DNA of 15,947 nt from Candidatus Iainarchaeum sp. (GCA_028711485.1 JAQTSF010000007.1:1-15947), one strand, 5' to 3'; shown: positions 6,370-14,004, numbered from the stretch's first letter. Notes: generated from the sequence alone by a model not told the origin. A program made the numbers and translations.

Positions 6370-7113
6370 ATGGTGCCTCGTGGAAAAAGAATTCATATTG
6401 ATATGGAAATTAGAGATGATGTTATAGATCATTTTAAGAATTTGGATACCGAATCAATAAAAAAATCTAGGGCAAGAGAAGAAAAATCTCTTGTAAGTTC
6501 TGTTAGCTCAGTATTCGACTCAGCTCAAAAACTATATAAAACAAAGGCAAAAGAAGAAGATTTACAAAGAAACAGACTTTATTCTGTTCAGGATGCTTAT
6601 GATTATTTAAAAGGCCGAGGCCTTTATCTTTCATTTAGGGCATTTGGAGGAAGAATAGAACGAGGAACCATACCATTTGCCAAAGTTGGAAGAAAAAGAT
6701 ACATCCCTCAAGTTGTTCTTGATGATATTTTATCTCTAGGTTCTAGTTTTTACACAGTAAAAGATGCTTTTGAAGAATATAAAAAGCACAACAAAAAAAT
6801 CAATTATCGTGCATTTATCGGCCGTGTTGAAAAAGGTTCTGTTCCTTCTGTTAAAATCGGAACTAGAAGACTAATTCCAAGAGACGCAGTTGAAGCACTA
6901 ACCCATGTTAGCAAAGATTATTATTCTGTAAGTGAATCATTAGATAAACTTGGTAAAAAAGGAATAAGAATCAGGAGAAATGCTTTTGAAAGAAGATTGG
7001 ATAGAGGAAGAATCCCATGCACAAAAGTGGGGGGAAGAAGATTTATCCATCATGATGTTCTCGAAAAACTCATTTCACTTGAAAATGATCTTAGGGAAAG
7101 AAGAAGACTATAA
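6370..7113 (+). CDS. Protein with three tandem excisionase/MerR-like winged-helix repeats
   Basis: 247 aa, strongly basic. After a polar N-terminal region (1-68) that may be partly helical, the same ~52-residue unit occurs three times at 70-121, 127-178 and 184-235, with an exact 57-residue period. Each begins with (F/Y)YSV-x-(D/E)-(A/S)-type residues, continues with an R-x-x-AF-x-x-R-(I/V/L)-(E/D)-(R/K)-G-x-(I/V)-P helix-turn-helix segment, and ends in a K-(V/I)-G-x-(K/R)-R-x-I-x-x-x-(V/A) wing. This is the pattern of excisionase/MerR-type 'helix-turn-helix 17' DNA-binding domains, normally found singly. No integrase or other mobile-element gene is nearby. The protein likely binds DNA at three consecutive sites or acts as a nucleoid or regulatory protein. 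Its gene ends 28 bp before DNA polymerase B. ATG 6370 fits the TATA box. Confidence 0.82.
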   Translation: MVPRGKRIHIDMEIRDDVIDHFKNLDTESIKKSRAREEKSLVSSVSSVFDSAQKLYKTKAKEEDLQRNRLYSVQDAYDYLKGRGLYLSFRAFGGRIERGTIPFAKVGRKRYIPQVVLDDILSLGSSFYTVKDAFEEYKKHNKKINYRAFIGRVEKGSVPSVKIGTRRLIPRDAVEALTHVSKDYYSVSESLDKLGKKGIRIRRNAFERRLDRGRIPCTKVGGRRFIHHDVLEKLISLENDLRERRRL

Positions 7114-7141
7114 TCTTTTATTTTAATACTCTATTTATTTT

Positions 7142-9520
7142 ATGGCAAAAACCAAAGGAATTTTCATTGATCTAAATTATAAAGTTCAGAACAATGTTAC
7201 GTACATTGAACTTATTATAAAATGCGATGGTATAAAAGAAAGATTTCTTTATCAATTTGATCCTTACTTTTATGTAGAATGCAATAAATCAGAATCCAAA
7301 ACACTTAATCAGCTCGGTGTAAAATCTAAAACTGGTGAATTAATAAAACCAAAATCAATTGAGGATAATATTAAATTTATCAATGGAGAAAAGAAGAATC
7401 TATTCAAAATAATTTGTTATTCGCCTTCAGATGTCCCTTTATTACGATCTTCAATTCCTTTCAATTGTTATGAATCAAATATTCTATTTGTAAAACGTTT
7501 TATTCTTGATCTTAATTTAGCCCCATTTTCAGAGATAGAATTTGAACATGAAGGGGAAATAATAAAAAAAATAATTTCAGTTAAAGAACCAAAGGATCTT
7601 TCTCTCTCCAAATTCTCTTTTGATATAGAAACCTATAATCCTTTAGGAACCCCGCGAGAAACAATTGATCCAATAATAATGATTAGTTTTTGCAATGATT
7701 CTTCAGAAGTTTTAACATATAAATCTATAAAAAGCAGAAAATTTGTAAAATCCTTTAAAGATGAAAAAGAAACTATTTCTGCATTTTTTAATGGTTTATC
7801 AAAATATGATCCGGACATAATCTATGGTTATAATTCAGCAAATTTTGATATCCCTTATATCCAAACACGTGCAGATAAACTCGGTTTAAAGGTTGAATTC
7901 GGAAAATGGGAAAGCAATTTAGGAAAACTCAAAAAAGGACTTTTTTCTGGGATTCAATTAAATGGAAGAATTCATCTAGATCTTTATCCAATGATGCGTT
8001 TCCTTGGAGTTTTAGGTATCCTAAAATCAAAGAGATATACTCTAGAAGCAGTATATAATGAATTAGGTTCCGGGAAAAAACTAATGGTTGAGAGAAAAGA
8101 TATTTGGAAAATGTGGGACAATAATGAGCTGGAGCTTCTTGCAGATTATTCCTTGAAAGATGCAGAAACAACCTATGAACTCGGAAATACTGTTCTTGAT
8201 CTATTTATTGAACTTAGCAAACTTTCAGGATTAACTCTTTTTGAAACAAGCCTTTCTACAAGTGGTCAGATGGTTGAATTTTTATTGATGCGCGAGAGCG
8301 TAAGAAAAGAATATATAATTCCTTCTAAACCGCGTGATTCTCTAATATCTGAACGGCTATCTAATCCTATAGAGGGTGCATTTGTGAAACTTCCTTCTCC
8401 AGGAATATATGAAAATATTGCAGTTATGGATTTTAGGGGACTGTACCCTTCAATAATCATTTCTTATAATATAGATCCATACACCCTAACCGAAAGTTCT
8501 AAAGAGGTACACCACTCCCCAGCAGGTTGGAAATTTAAGAAATCCCCACAAGGTATAATTCCAGCTGTTCTAAAAAATTTAGTGCATGAACGGTCAAAGC
8601 TCAAAAAAGAAATGAAATCATTAAAGAAAAATTCCAAAGAATATAATTCAGTTTCTGCACGTTCACAGGCATATAAAATTATCTCAAATTCTTTTTATGG
8701 GTACTTGGGTTATGCACGTTCAAGATGGTATAATCGGAACTGTGCAGAATCAGTTACTGCTTGGGGAAGAAAGCACATTCAAGATACTATTGAAAAGGCA
8801 GAGAAATATGGATTTAAGGTTCTTTACGGCGATACCGATTCAGTTTTTCTCTTGGTGGATAAAAAATCAAAAAAAGATGTTCTTGATTTTTTGGATTCAG
8901 TAAACAAATCACTACCCACAGATATGGAACTAGAATTAGAAGGTTTTTATCCTTCCGGAGTATTTGTAGGTAAAAAAAGCGAGGAAAAAGGTGCAAAGAA
9001 GAAATACGCTCTGCTTGCAGAGGATGGAAGTATAAAAATACGCGGATTTGAACTTGTGAGGAGAGATTGGTCTAATATTGCAAAAGAAACCCAGAGAAAA
9101 GTTCTTGAAATCATACTAAAGGAAAAAGATAAAGATAAGGCTGGAAAAGTAGTTCGGGAAACAATAGAACTTCTAAAATCCGGAAAAGTTGATTTAAAGG
9201 AATTAGTTATCTACACTCAAATGACAAAAGACCCTTCTAAATATGATATAATGAGTCCAGAGGTTTCAGCTGCAAAAAAAATGATAAAAAAAGGCGTTCC
9301 GGTTCAAAAAGGAAGTTTAATAGGTTATGTTGTAGGAAAGAAAGGAAAATCTATTTCTGAAAAGGCCGAGCCGTTTGAATTTGCAAAAGATTATGATCCG
9401 GATTATTATATAAATAATCAACTTCTTCCATCAGTTATGAAAATATTAAAGGAATTAGGTTTTTCTGAGGATGATTTAAAATTCAAAGGAAAGCAGAAAG
9501 GGCTGGATAGTTTTTTCTAG
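7142..9520 (+). CDS. polB: Family B DNA polymerase (replicative, proofreading)
   Basis: 792 aa, close to the ~775 aa of Pyrococcus polymerase; no intein. The N-terminal domain keeps SPSDVPLLR (94-102), matching the uracil-sensing pocket that stalls archaeal PolB at template uracil. 3'-5' exonuclease motifs are FDIET (160-164, Asp161/Glu163), YGYNSANFD (228-236) and YSLKDAETT (336-344). Polymerase motifs are A, MDFRGLYPSII (429-439; Gly replaces the common Ser of DFRSLYPS), B, YKIISNSFYGYLG (511-523), and C, YGDTDS (562-567), with catalytic Asp430, Asp564 and Asp566. KKKY (619-622) and the thumb RGFELVRRDW follow. The C terminus QKGLDSFF (785-792) is a textbook PCNA-interacting peptide. The gene lies 28 bp after the winged-helix gene and 43 bp before tRNA-Phe. 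Confidence 0.98.
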   Translation: MAKTKGIFIDLNYKVQNNVTYIELIIKCDGIKERFLYQFDPYFYVECNKSESKTLNQLGVKSKTGELIKPKSIEDNIKFINGEKKNLFKIICYSPSDVPLLRSSIPFNCYESNILFVKRFILDLNLAPFSEIEFEHEGEIIKKIISVKEPKDLSLSKFSFDIETYNPLGTPRETIDPIIMISFCNDSSEVLTYKSIKSRKFVKSFKDEKETISAFFNGLSKYDPDIIYGYNSANFDIPYIQTRADKLGLKVEFGKWESNLGKLKKGLFSGIQLNGRIHLDLYPMMRFLGVLGILKSKRYTLEAVYNELGSGKKLMVERKDIWKMWDNNELELLADYSLKDAETTYELGNTVLDLFIELSKLSGLTLFETSLSTSGQMVEFLLMRESVRKEYIIPSKPRDSLISERLSNPIEGAFVKLPSPGIYENIAVMDFRGLYPSIIISYNIDPYTLTESSKEVHHSPAGWKFKKSPQGIIPAVLKNLVHERSKLKKEMKSLKKNSKEYNSVSARSQAYKIISNSFYGYLGYARSRWYNRNCAESVTAWGRKHIQDTIEKAEKYGFKVLYGDTDSVFLLVDKKSKKDVLDFLDSVNKSLPTDMELELEGFYPSGVFVGKKSEEKGAKKKYALLAEDGSIKIRGFELVRRDWSNIAKETQRKVLEIILKEKDKDKAGKVVRETIELLKSGKVDLKELVIYTQMTKDPSKYDIMSPEVSAAKKMIKKGVPVQKGSLIGYVVGKKGKSISEKAEPFEFAKDYDPDYYINNQLLPSVMKILKELGFSEDDLKFKGKQKGLDSFF

Positions 9521-9530
9521 ATATATAGTT

Positions 9531-9540
9531 TTTATAATAT
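9531..9540 (+). promoter_or_regulatory. TATA box for tRNA-Phe
   Basis: TTTATAATAT ends 24 bp before the first tRNA base (9564), directly after the PolB stop. Spacing and composition match an archaeal core promoter. Confidence 0.5.
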
Positions 9541-9563
9541 TTCCATACACTCTATAACTTTAT

Positions 9564-9817
9564 GCCACGGTAGCTCAGCTGGGAGAGCATTCGGCTGAAG
9601 TAAACCTTAAAACTGATTTTCTCTGTTTTGGGGTAACATAAGCCCTTTTAAAATTAGTTTAATATTAGAAACTAAAAGGGCTGGTAACCGAAGGGTCGCT
9701 GGTTCAAGTCCAAGGGCCAGACCCCCTTGGAGAACCTCCCACTTAGGAGAAACTTATCTCCCAAGAGGTTTTCTTGGAAAGTCTGGACTTTGGTTTTAGA
9801 AAATCCGGCCCGTGGCA
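9564..9817 (+). tRNA. tRNA-Phe(GAA) with two introns
   Basis: Acceptor GCCACGG (9564-9570) pairs with CCGTGGC (9810-9816), discriminator A9817. D stem GCTC/GAGC is at 9573-9576/9585-9588. Anticodon stem TTCGG (9590-9594) pairs with CCGAA (9688-9692); loop C-T-GAA-G plus A9687 gives anticodon GAA (9597-9599). An 86-nt intron (9601-9686) sits between positions 37 and 38 and holds a perfect 10-bp stem (9641-9650 with 9673-9682). T stem GCTGG (9698-9702) pairs with CCGGC (9805-9809, one T-G). After T loop TTCAAGT (9703-9709) a second intron of 95 nt (about 9710-9804) interrupts the arm. The spliced product is exactly 73 nt and has no encoded CCA. Both insertions occupy the same positions as in tRNA-Arg of this window. 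Confidence 0.9.
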
Positions 9818-9818
9818 A

Positions 9819-9836
9819 AATTTTATTTATAAAATT
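9819..9836. terminator. AT-rich inverted repeat after tRNA-Phe
   Basis: AATTTTAT and ATAAAATT are perfect 8-base arms separated by two bases, immediately after the tRNA discriminator and before the end of the convergent 244-aa gene. The T-rich strand in either direction could act as an archaeal oligo-T terminator. The loop is too tight for a good hairpin, so the symmetry may be chance. Confidence 0.3.
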
Positions 9837-9871
9837 GACACACTTGAACATGATTAAAGAGAGTGGTATAT

Positions 9872-10606
9872 TCATATCCCCAATTCGAAACTTTCTATGC
9901 CCGGAACATCTATTCTTGGAATTTTATCTATGTCCCCTAATGCTACACTAATAACTTGTCTTGTATTTGGTTCAACTATTAAGAATAACCCTTCTTCCAA
10001 GCAGCATTTATTATTTGATAACATAGATTCTTCTTTTGGCATAAAACTGGCAATCCTTAAAATATCTCCCTGTACTTCTTTATAGCAAATTGGATTTCCT
10101 ACAGATCTATCAAAATACCTTACAGCATCTTCAACATCAAATCTGTTCCCTTCACTTAGATCATCAACAACTACCATTTGATTTTGCAAAAATCCTAATA
10201 ACCTAGAATTTTTTGCCAAGTCGATGGTTCTTTCTCCAACATATAAATCCACTGGAAGAACAAATACTGTTCCATCATTTAATTCTACTATCGAATAATG
10301 GAATTCTGGAATTCTAACATACTCAAAATCCCCCCTTCGTTGCATTTCGTTTAATGCAACATAATTATTATGTACTCTAAATGCGGTTTCTCCATCTACA
10401 ATCATGTCTTGAATCCAGAATTTTAGTACTACTTTTCTTACTCCATCTGGAGTTGTTAATTCTGAGGAGTGGACATGTGTTGTGCTTCCTGATCTGTAAA
10501 ATCTGTTTTCACCTAATCTTCCATTTAAGCACTCATATGCTCTTCCTAGAATTGGTTTTCTTTGAGTAGCAGAGGTTCTAATAGATGCTCTTAATATTTT
10601 CCCCAT
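9872..10606 (-). CDS. Unrecognised 244-aa protein
   Basis: I do not recognise this gene. It encodes a soluble mixed alpha/beta protein with no signal peptide or membrane segment. The first 25 residues are basic. A beta-rich stretch with VVLKFW (59-64) is followed by a helix containing ALNEMQRR (84-91), then strands around IPEFHYSIVEL and GTVFVLPVDL; further on come VVVDDLSEG (145-153) and GLFLIVEPNTRQVISVALGDID (206-227). A Lys in the third strand, a Glu in the next helix and the late beta pair faintly recall a protein-kinase or phosphotransferase fold, but no catalytic loop or DFG is evident, so this is only a guess. The ATG at 10604-10606 is preceded on its strand by a TTTAAA element about 27 bp upstream, which fits a leaderless start. 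Confidence 0.7.
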   Translation of the reverse strand: MGKILRASIRTSATQRKPILGRAYECLNGRLGENRFYRSGSTTHVHSSELTTPDGVRKVVLKFWIQDMIVDGETAFRVHNNYVALNEMQRRGDFEYVRIPEFHYSIVELNDGTVFVLPVDLYVGERTIDLAKNSRLLGFLQNQMVVVDDLSEGNRFDVEDAVRYFDRSVGNPICYKEVQGDILRIASFMPKEESMLSNNKCCLEEGLFLIVEPNTRQVISVALGDIDKIPRIDVPGIESFELGI

Positions 10607-10642
10607 AAATTATACTATATGGTTAGAAATGTTTAAAAAATA

Positions 10643-11157
10643 CTATTGCTCGTGGCTTTCTTCAAATCTTGCCTCCAATCTGTTTTTGTCCACTTTTTCT
10701 GGGTCAAAGACCTTCCCATTCATGCAAATATAAACACCTGGACTAAGATATTGAACACTTGCAATAGCATAACCTAAGTTAAAAGCAGCATCGGAATTCT
10801 CAAATCCCTTTAAAGGAATCATTGATCCTGTAAGTACAATTGTTTTGGAATGTTTTTTTATTTGATCTTTCAAATACTGGCCAGTATCCGGCATTGTGTA
10901 AGTTCCATGTGTTATTATTATCATTTTGCATGTTGATTTTTTTATTAAATCCAATATCTTTTGTCTGTCTTTGTATCTTATTTCCCTGCTATCCTTTAAC
11001 ACTGCAACCTCAAATATTGTTTCATTGTGAAGCTGAAGCGTTTTATATACTCTTCAATTAAGGATTTTTCTCCAATAGAAGTCGCATCTTTTTTTGGATC
11101 AAAATAAGAATCAATAGTCCCTCCAGTTATTATAAAATGAATTTTGCCATTATTCAT
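10643..11157 (-). pseudogene. Small single-domain asparaginase-family gene, frameshifted
   Basis: Two adjoining frames encode one asparaginase N-terminal domain. From ATG 11155-11157 the first frame gives MNNGKIHFIITGGTIDSYFD with the active-site Thr motif, then hits TAA at 10996-10998. The second frame, open to a TAG ending at 10643, continues with FEVAVLKDSREIRYKDR, IITHGTYTM, TIVLTGSMIPL, NSDAAFNLG and GVYICMNGKVFDPEKV. The switch is near 11033-11040; one extra T in the minus-strand CGCTTCAGC would restore a continuous ~171-aa protein, the size of the short asparaginase-like family lacking the C-terminal domain. Also odd is Tyr in HGTYTM where classical asparaginases have HGTDTM. It lies 47 bp after the Nre gene. 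It may be a true pseudogene, a recent mutation or a base-calling error; no slippery heptamer is evident at the shift. Confidence 0.8.
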
Positions 11158-11204
11158 ACCTTTACCTATAATCCAAATGCCTTTAATCTTTTTATCTTTT
11201 TGCT

Positions 11205-12389
11205 TTAGAAAAATTCATGAATTCTGCTCTGAGAAAGCATTCTGCTCATCTTTCTGTACTTATTTATAGGAGTGCTTAATCTGGAAGAGATATCATCCAA
11301 AGCCTCAGAAACAGTGGAAAATGTTTTTCCTTTAGAAAGAAAAGCATTTCTTACGTTTTCCCTTATTTCCCAAACACCAACAGGAACAATATAACCTTCT
11401 TTTATTTCTCTAAATACAACTACTCTCGCCTGTTTTCTAGAATAATTTAAATATTCCAAAACTCCCATTCTTGAAGCATAGTACCCCCCCACTTGCTTAT
11501 CCGCATATTTTGTTCTTCCCCAATAAGATTCATATTCTTCTGTTATTATTGCTTCTTTTGCTCCTTTTGCCCAAATACTTTGCGGATTCCAAGATTCGAA
11601 ATTTTCAAATTCCCATTTTCCTGGAAGCAAAAGAACTTCAAAATGGTTGTATAAAAACTCATTTGAAAATACTAAAATTTCATTATTTTCAGGGTAATCT
11701 TTTATTCTGTCCATTAATTTTTTTCCTAAAATATCATCTGTTGCAGTTATACTCCATCTGGTAGGTACTAACCTTTTTCTTTCATCTTTTCCAAGAACTC
11801 CAGTACTCAAAACTTTAGTTGCATAATAACTATCAAAACCTGAGAAATACAACTCTTCTAATCCTTGAGAAGCACTAATATCATCATTTATTACGGAATC
11901 AATTTTTTTAGGGATTTTGGGATTATCAGCAACTTTATACTTTTTTATTGGTGCAGAAGCACCCATTGGTTCAACTACTGATGAAAATTGTAAATTAAAA
12001 TAAGGTTTTTTGGAAAAATTCATCTCAACATCTGTGCTTTGAATACTGAGCGCAACCTCTTTCATATCATTTTCCATTCTATTTGTAACAAACATATTTT
12101 TTTTACCTCTCAACAACTTCAATCTTTCTTGTATTATTTCTTCATAACTCAATCCATACAATTCATTTCCATTAATTGCTCTATCTTTTGATGAAACCAT
12201 TGGTCCTATTGCTACATTCGGATAACCATAACTTCCTACAAATATCTCATTTGAAGGCCCGAAAACATATTCTTTTATCTCTTCTTTTTGTTTTGTCTGA
12301 AAATTTATTTTGCTTAATACTGGGCAATAAGAAAGACCGCACATTTTTTTTGTGCCTTTGCAAACAACGCACATATTCGGGTTTTTCAT
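11205..12389 (-). CDS. Nre-family DNA repair protein with PCNA-binding tail
   Basis: 394 aa. It matches the archaeal Nre family (NreA/NreB), which binds PCNA and has been linked to resistance to DNA damage in haloarchaea. The N terminus has a four-cysteine cluster at C7, C10, C17 and C22 (pattern C-x2-C-x6-CG-x3-CP), a likely zinc site. It continues with YVFGPSNEIFVGSYGYPNVAIGPM (41-64), DMKEVALS (108-115), PTRWSITATDDILG (211-224), and FEVLLLPGKWEFENFE (251-266) followed by ESYWGR, VGGYYASRMGVLEYL and a C-terminal helical region. The last eight residues QSRIHEFF fit the PCNA-interacting peptide Q-x-x-(I/L)-x-x-F-F. The ATG at 12387-12389 is preceded by a TATA-like box about 26 bp upstream, which fits a leaderless transcript. 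I do not assign A or B type. Confidence 0.9.
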   Translation of the reverse strand: MKNPNMCVVCKGTKKMCGLSYCPVLSKINFQTKQKEEIKEYVFGPSNEIFVGSYGYPNVAIGPMVSSKDRAINGNELYGLSYEEIIQERLKLLRGKKNMFVTNRMENDMKEVALSIQSTDVEMNFSKKPYFNLQFSSVVEPMGASAPIKKYKVADNPKIPKKIDSVINDDISASQGLEELYFSGFDSYYATKVLSTGVLGKDERKRLVPTRWSITATDDILGKKLMDRIKDYPENNEILVFSNEFLYNHFEVLLLPGKWEFENFESWNPQSIWAKGAKEAIITEEYESYWGRTKYADKQVGGYYASRMGVLEYLNYSRKQARVVVFREIKEGYIVPVGVWEIRENVRNAFLSKGKTFSTVSEALDDISSRLSTPINKYRKMSRMLSQSRIHEFF

Positions 12390-12407
12390 TGTTTTTATTT
12401 TATTAAG

Positions 12408-12421
12408 AACTTTATTTATAA
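12408..12421 (-). promoter_or_regulatory. TATA box for the Nre gene
   Basis: On the minus strand AATTATAAATAAAG is centred about 26 bp before the Nre ATG, in the gap following the transporter stop. This predicts a leaderless mRNA starting at the ATG and an independent promoter despite the same-strand upstream gene. Confidence 0.5.
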
Positions 12422-12441
12422 TTTCGTTTTTTGAATTTTCA

Positions 12442-13329
12442 TTACATTATATTTATTAAAAATAAAAGAAGTATCATTGCTACAATTGTGCTTACGGTTA
12501 TTATCTCTATAGCCAATTTTTTATCCAATCCTTCTTTTGATGCAAAAATAAAAGTCATTACTGCTGAGGGAAACATTGAAGCGATTATAATTACATTTCG
12601 TATTAATCCTTCAAGTCCGAGAATATACGATATTACAATTCCTAAAATTAATCCTAAAAAAACTCTAAGAATTGTTGCAGTTAAAACTTCTTTTTTATTC
12701 TCTATTTTAAAAGTTATAAATGCACCCATTGCAATCATTATTAATGGGGTGGTTAAGCTTGCCAAATAACCTAAAATCAAATTCACTTCAATCGGTAGAG
12801 AAAGGTCATTTGAACTTGCAAAAATTCCAATAATTACAGCCCAAAAAGGAGGGGATAGTAAAATATTTTTTGCACTTCCAAAACCCCTTTTTTTAGAAAC
12901 AATATAATTTCCTAACGTATAGATAATTATTCCACAACTTATATCAAAAAGACTTAGATAAGCTACACCAATATCCCCATATATTGCATTAAATATTGGT
13001 ATTCCTAAAAAACCAAGGTTAAGCATAATTGTGGAACTTAAAATTACTTTCTTTTTATCTTTTTCAAAATTAATTTTGTCTAAAATGTATTTTGATGCAA
13101 AATAAGTTAGTATAAGTATTACTGCAGAAGATAAAGGCAGAACAATTAATTCCTCATTTATACTTACTTTACTAACCGAGAGAAACACTGTTGCTGGAAG
13201 AGTAATATAAAAAACAAATTTAGTTATTAAATTAGCATTATATTCTGAAAGTAATTTTATTTTTTTAAGAACCGCGCCTATTACAATTAAAATAAATAGA
13301 GGAAGCAGTTTAAGAAGTACTTCAATCAT
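12442..13329 (-). CDS. AEC-family (auxin efflux carrier-like) permease
   Basis: 295 aa and almost entirely hydrophobic, with about ten membrane helices in two groups separated by the short polar stretch around SKKRGFGSAKN (144-154). Family marks are FVFYITLPATVFLSVSK near residues 38-54, the NLGFLGIPIFNAIYG segment (104-118) with its conserved Asn-Leu-Gly-Phe-Gly-Pro pattern, and TPLIMIAMGAF (194-204) in the second half. Prokaryotic members carry organic acids such as malate or malonate, or other small anions; the substrate here is unknown. The start codon is two bases after the pyrE stop, so the pair is almost certainly cotranscribed, which makes an organic anion connected with pyrimidine synthesis, such as orotate, a reasonable but untested candidate. 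Confidence 0.88.
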   Translation of the reverse strand: MIEVLLKLLPLFILIVIGAVLKKIKLLSEYNANLITKFVFYITLPATVFLSVSKVSINEELIVLPLSSAVILILTYFASKYILDKINFEKDKKKVILSSTIMLNLGFLGIPIFNAIYGDIGVAYLSLFDISCGIIIYTLGNYIVSKKRGFGSAKNILLSPPFWAVIIGIFASSNDLSLPIEVNLILGYLASLTTPLIMIAMGAFITFKIENKKEVLTATILRVFLGLILGIVISYILGLEGLIRNVIIIASMFPSAVMTFIFASKEGLDKKLAIEIITVSTIVAMILLLFLINIM

Positions 13330-13331
13330 TT

Positions 13332-13991
13332 CTATTTAACTCCATATTTTTTTCTATACTCTAAAAATGCGTCATAGCTATCTTTTTCAACATATCTTCT
13401 TCCTTCAACATCATTTTTTCTCAGATGTTCAAAAACCTCACTTATTTTGGTGATTGAATGAATCGGAATTCCTATTTTTTCAGATAACTCTTCTGTCGCA
13501 TTTTTTCTTATTCCTAATTCCTCTCTATCAACTGCAATTACTATTCCAAGCACTTTTGCATCAAGGGATTCTTCAATTCTTTTTATAGCATCTATTTTTG
13601 TTTCTCCAGTAGTCATTACATCATCAACAAGCACTAACTTTGCTCCAATATCCAATTCACTCCCAACAAATCCACCTTTATCTCCATGAACTTTTTTTTC
13701 TTTTCTGTCGAATATCCATCCAGTCTCTTTTCCAAATTCTTTGTACATTGCAATAGAAGCTGAAACTGCAAGAGGTATTCCTTTATATGCTGGACCGTAA
13801 ATAGCATCAACTTCTCCAAAAACTTCATTTATTTTTTTTGCATAAAACTTTCCAAGTTCATAGCTTGTTTTTCCATTGGCGAGTACACCCGTACTTATAA
13901 AATAAGGTGATTGTCTCCCACTTTTGAGTGTAAAATCCCCAAATCTTATTGCTTGATTTTTTGCAAGAAATTCTATAAATTCAGTATCCAT
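13332..13991 (-). CDS. pyrE: Orotate phosphoribosyltransferase
   Basis: 219 aa. It converts orotate and PRPP to orotidine 5'-monophosphate in UMP synthesis. Visible motifs are FTLKSGRQSPYFISTG (20-35) for orotate and ribose contact, YGPAYKGIPLA (65-75), the flexible catalytic loop FDRKEKKVHGDKG (94-106), and the PRPP-binding signature LVLVDDVMTTGET (119-131). The length and the YGPAYKGIPLA form resemble the ~210-aa bacterial/eukaryotic-type enzyme rather than the shorter archaeal versions. The start at 13989-13991 is preceded by GGTG about seven bases upstream, a partial Shine-Dalgarno. It leads a two-gene unit with the AEC permease and is divergent from the helical-protein gene at 14048. OMP decarboxylase (PyrF) is not in the window. 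Confidence 0.96.
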   Translation of the reverse strand: MDTEFIEFLAKNQAIRFGDFTLKSGRQSPYFISTGVLANGKTSYELGKFYAKKINEVFGEVDAIYGPAYKGIPLAVSASIAMYKEFGKETGWIFDRKEKKVHGDKGGFVGSELDIGAKLVLVDDVMTTGETKIDAIKRIEESLDAKVLGIVIAVDREELGIRKNATEELSEKIGIPIHSITKISEVFEHLRKNDVEGRRYVEKDSYDAFLEYRKKYGVK

Positions 13992-14004
13992 AAAAGCACC
14001 ATTA

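Noticed and set aside
6370..7113. Phage or plasmid excisionase
   Set aside because: The domain type is similar, but it is triplicated and no integrase, att-like repeat or other mobile gene is in the window.
7142..9520. Intein or split in DNA polymerase B
   Set aside because: Motifs A, B and C are continuous with normal spacing and total length is ordinary.
9601..9804. C/D-box guide RNA inside the tRNA-Phe introns
   Set aside because: A CTGA is present in the first intron, but no RTGATGA C box or C'/D' pair accompanies it.
11026..11040. Programmed ribosomal frameshift in the asparaginase gene
   Set aside because: There is no slippery heptamer and no strong downstream structure at the junction; a one-base loss explains it more simply.
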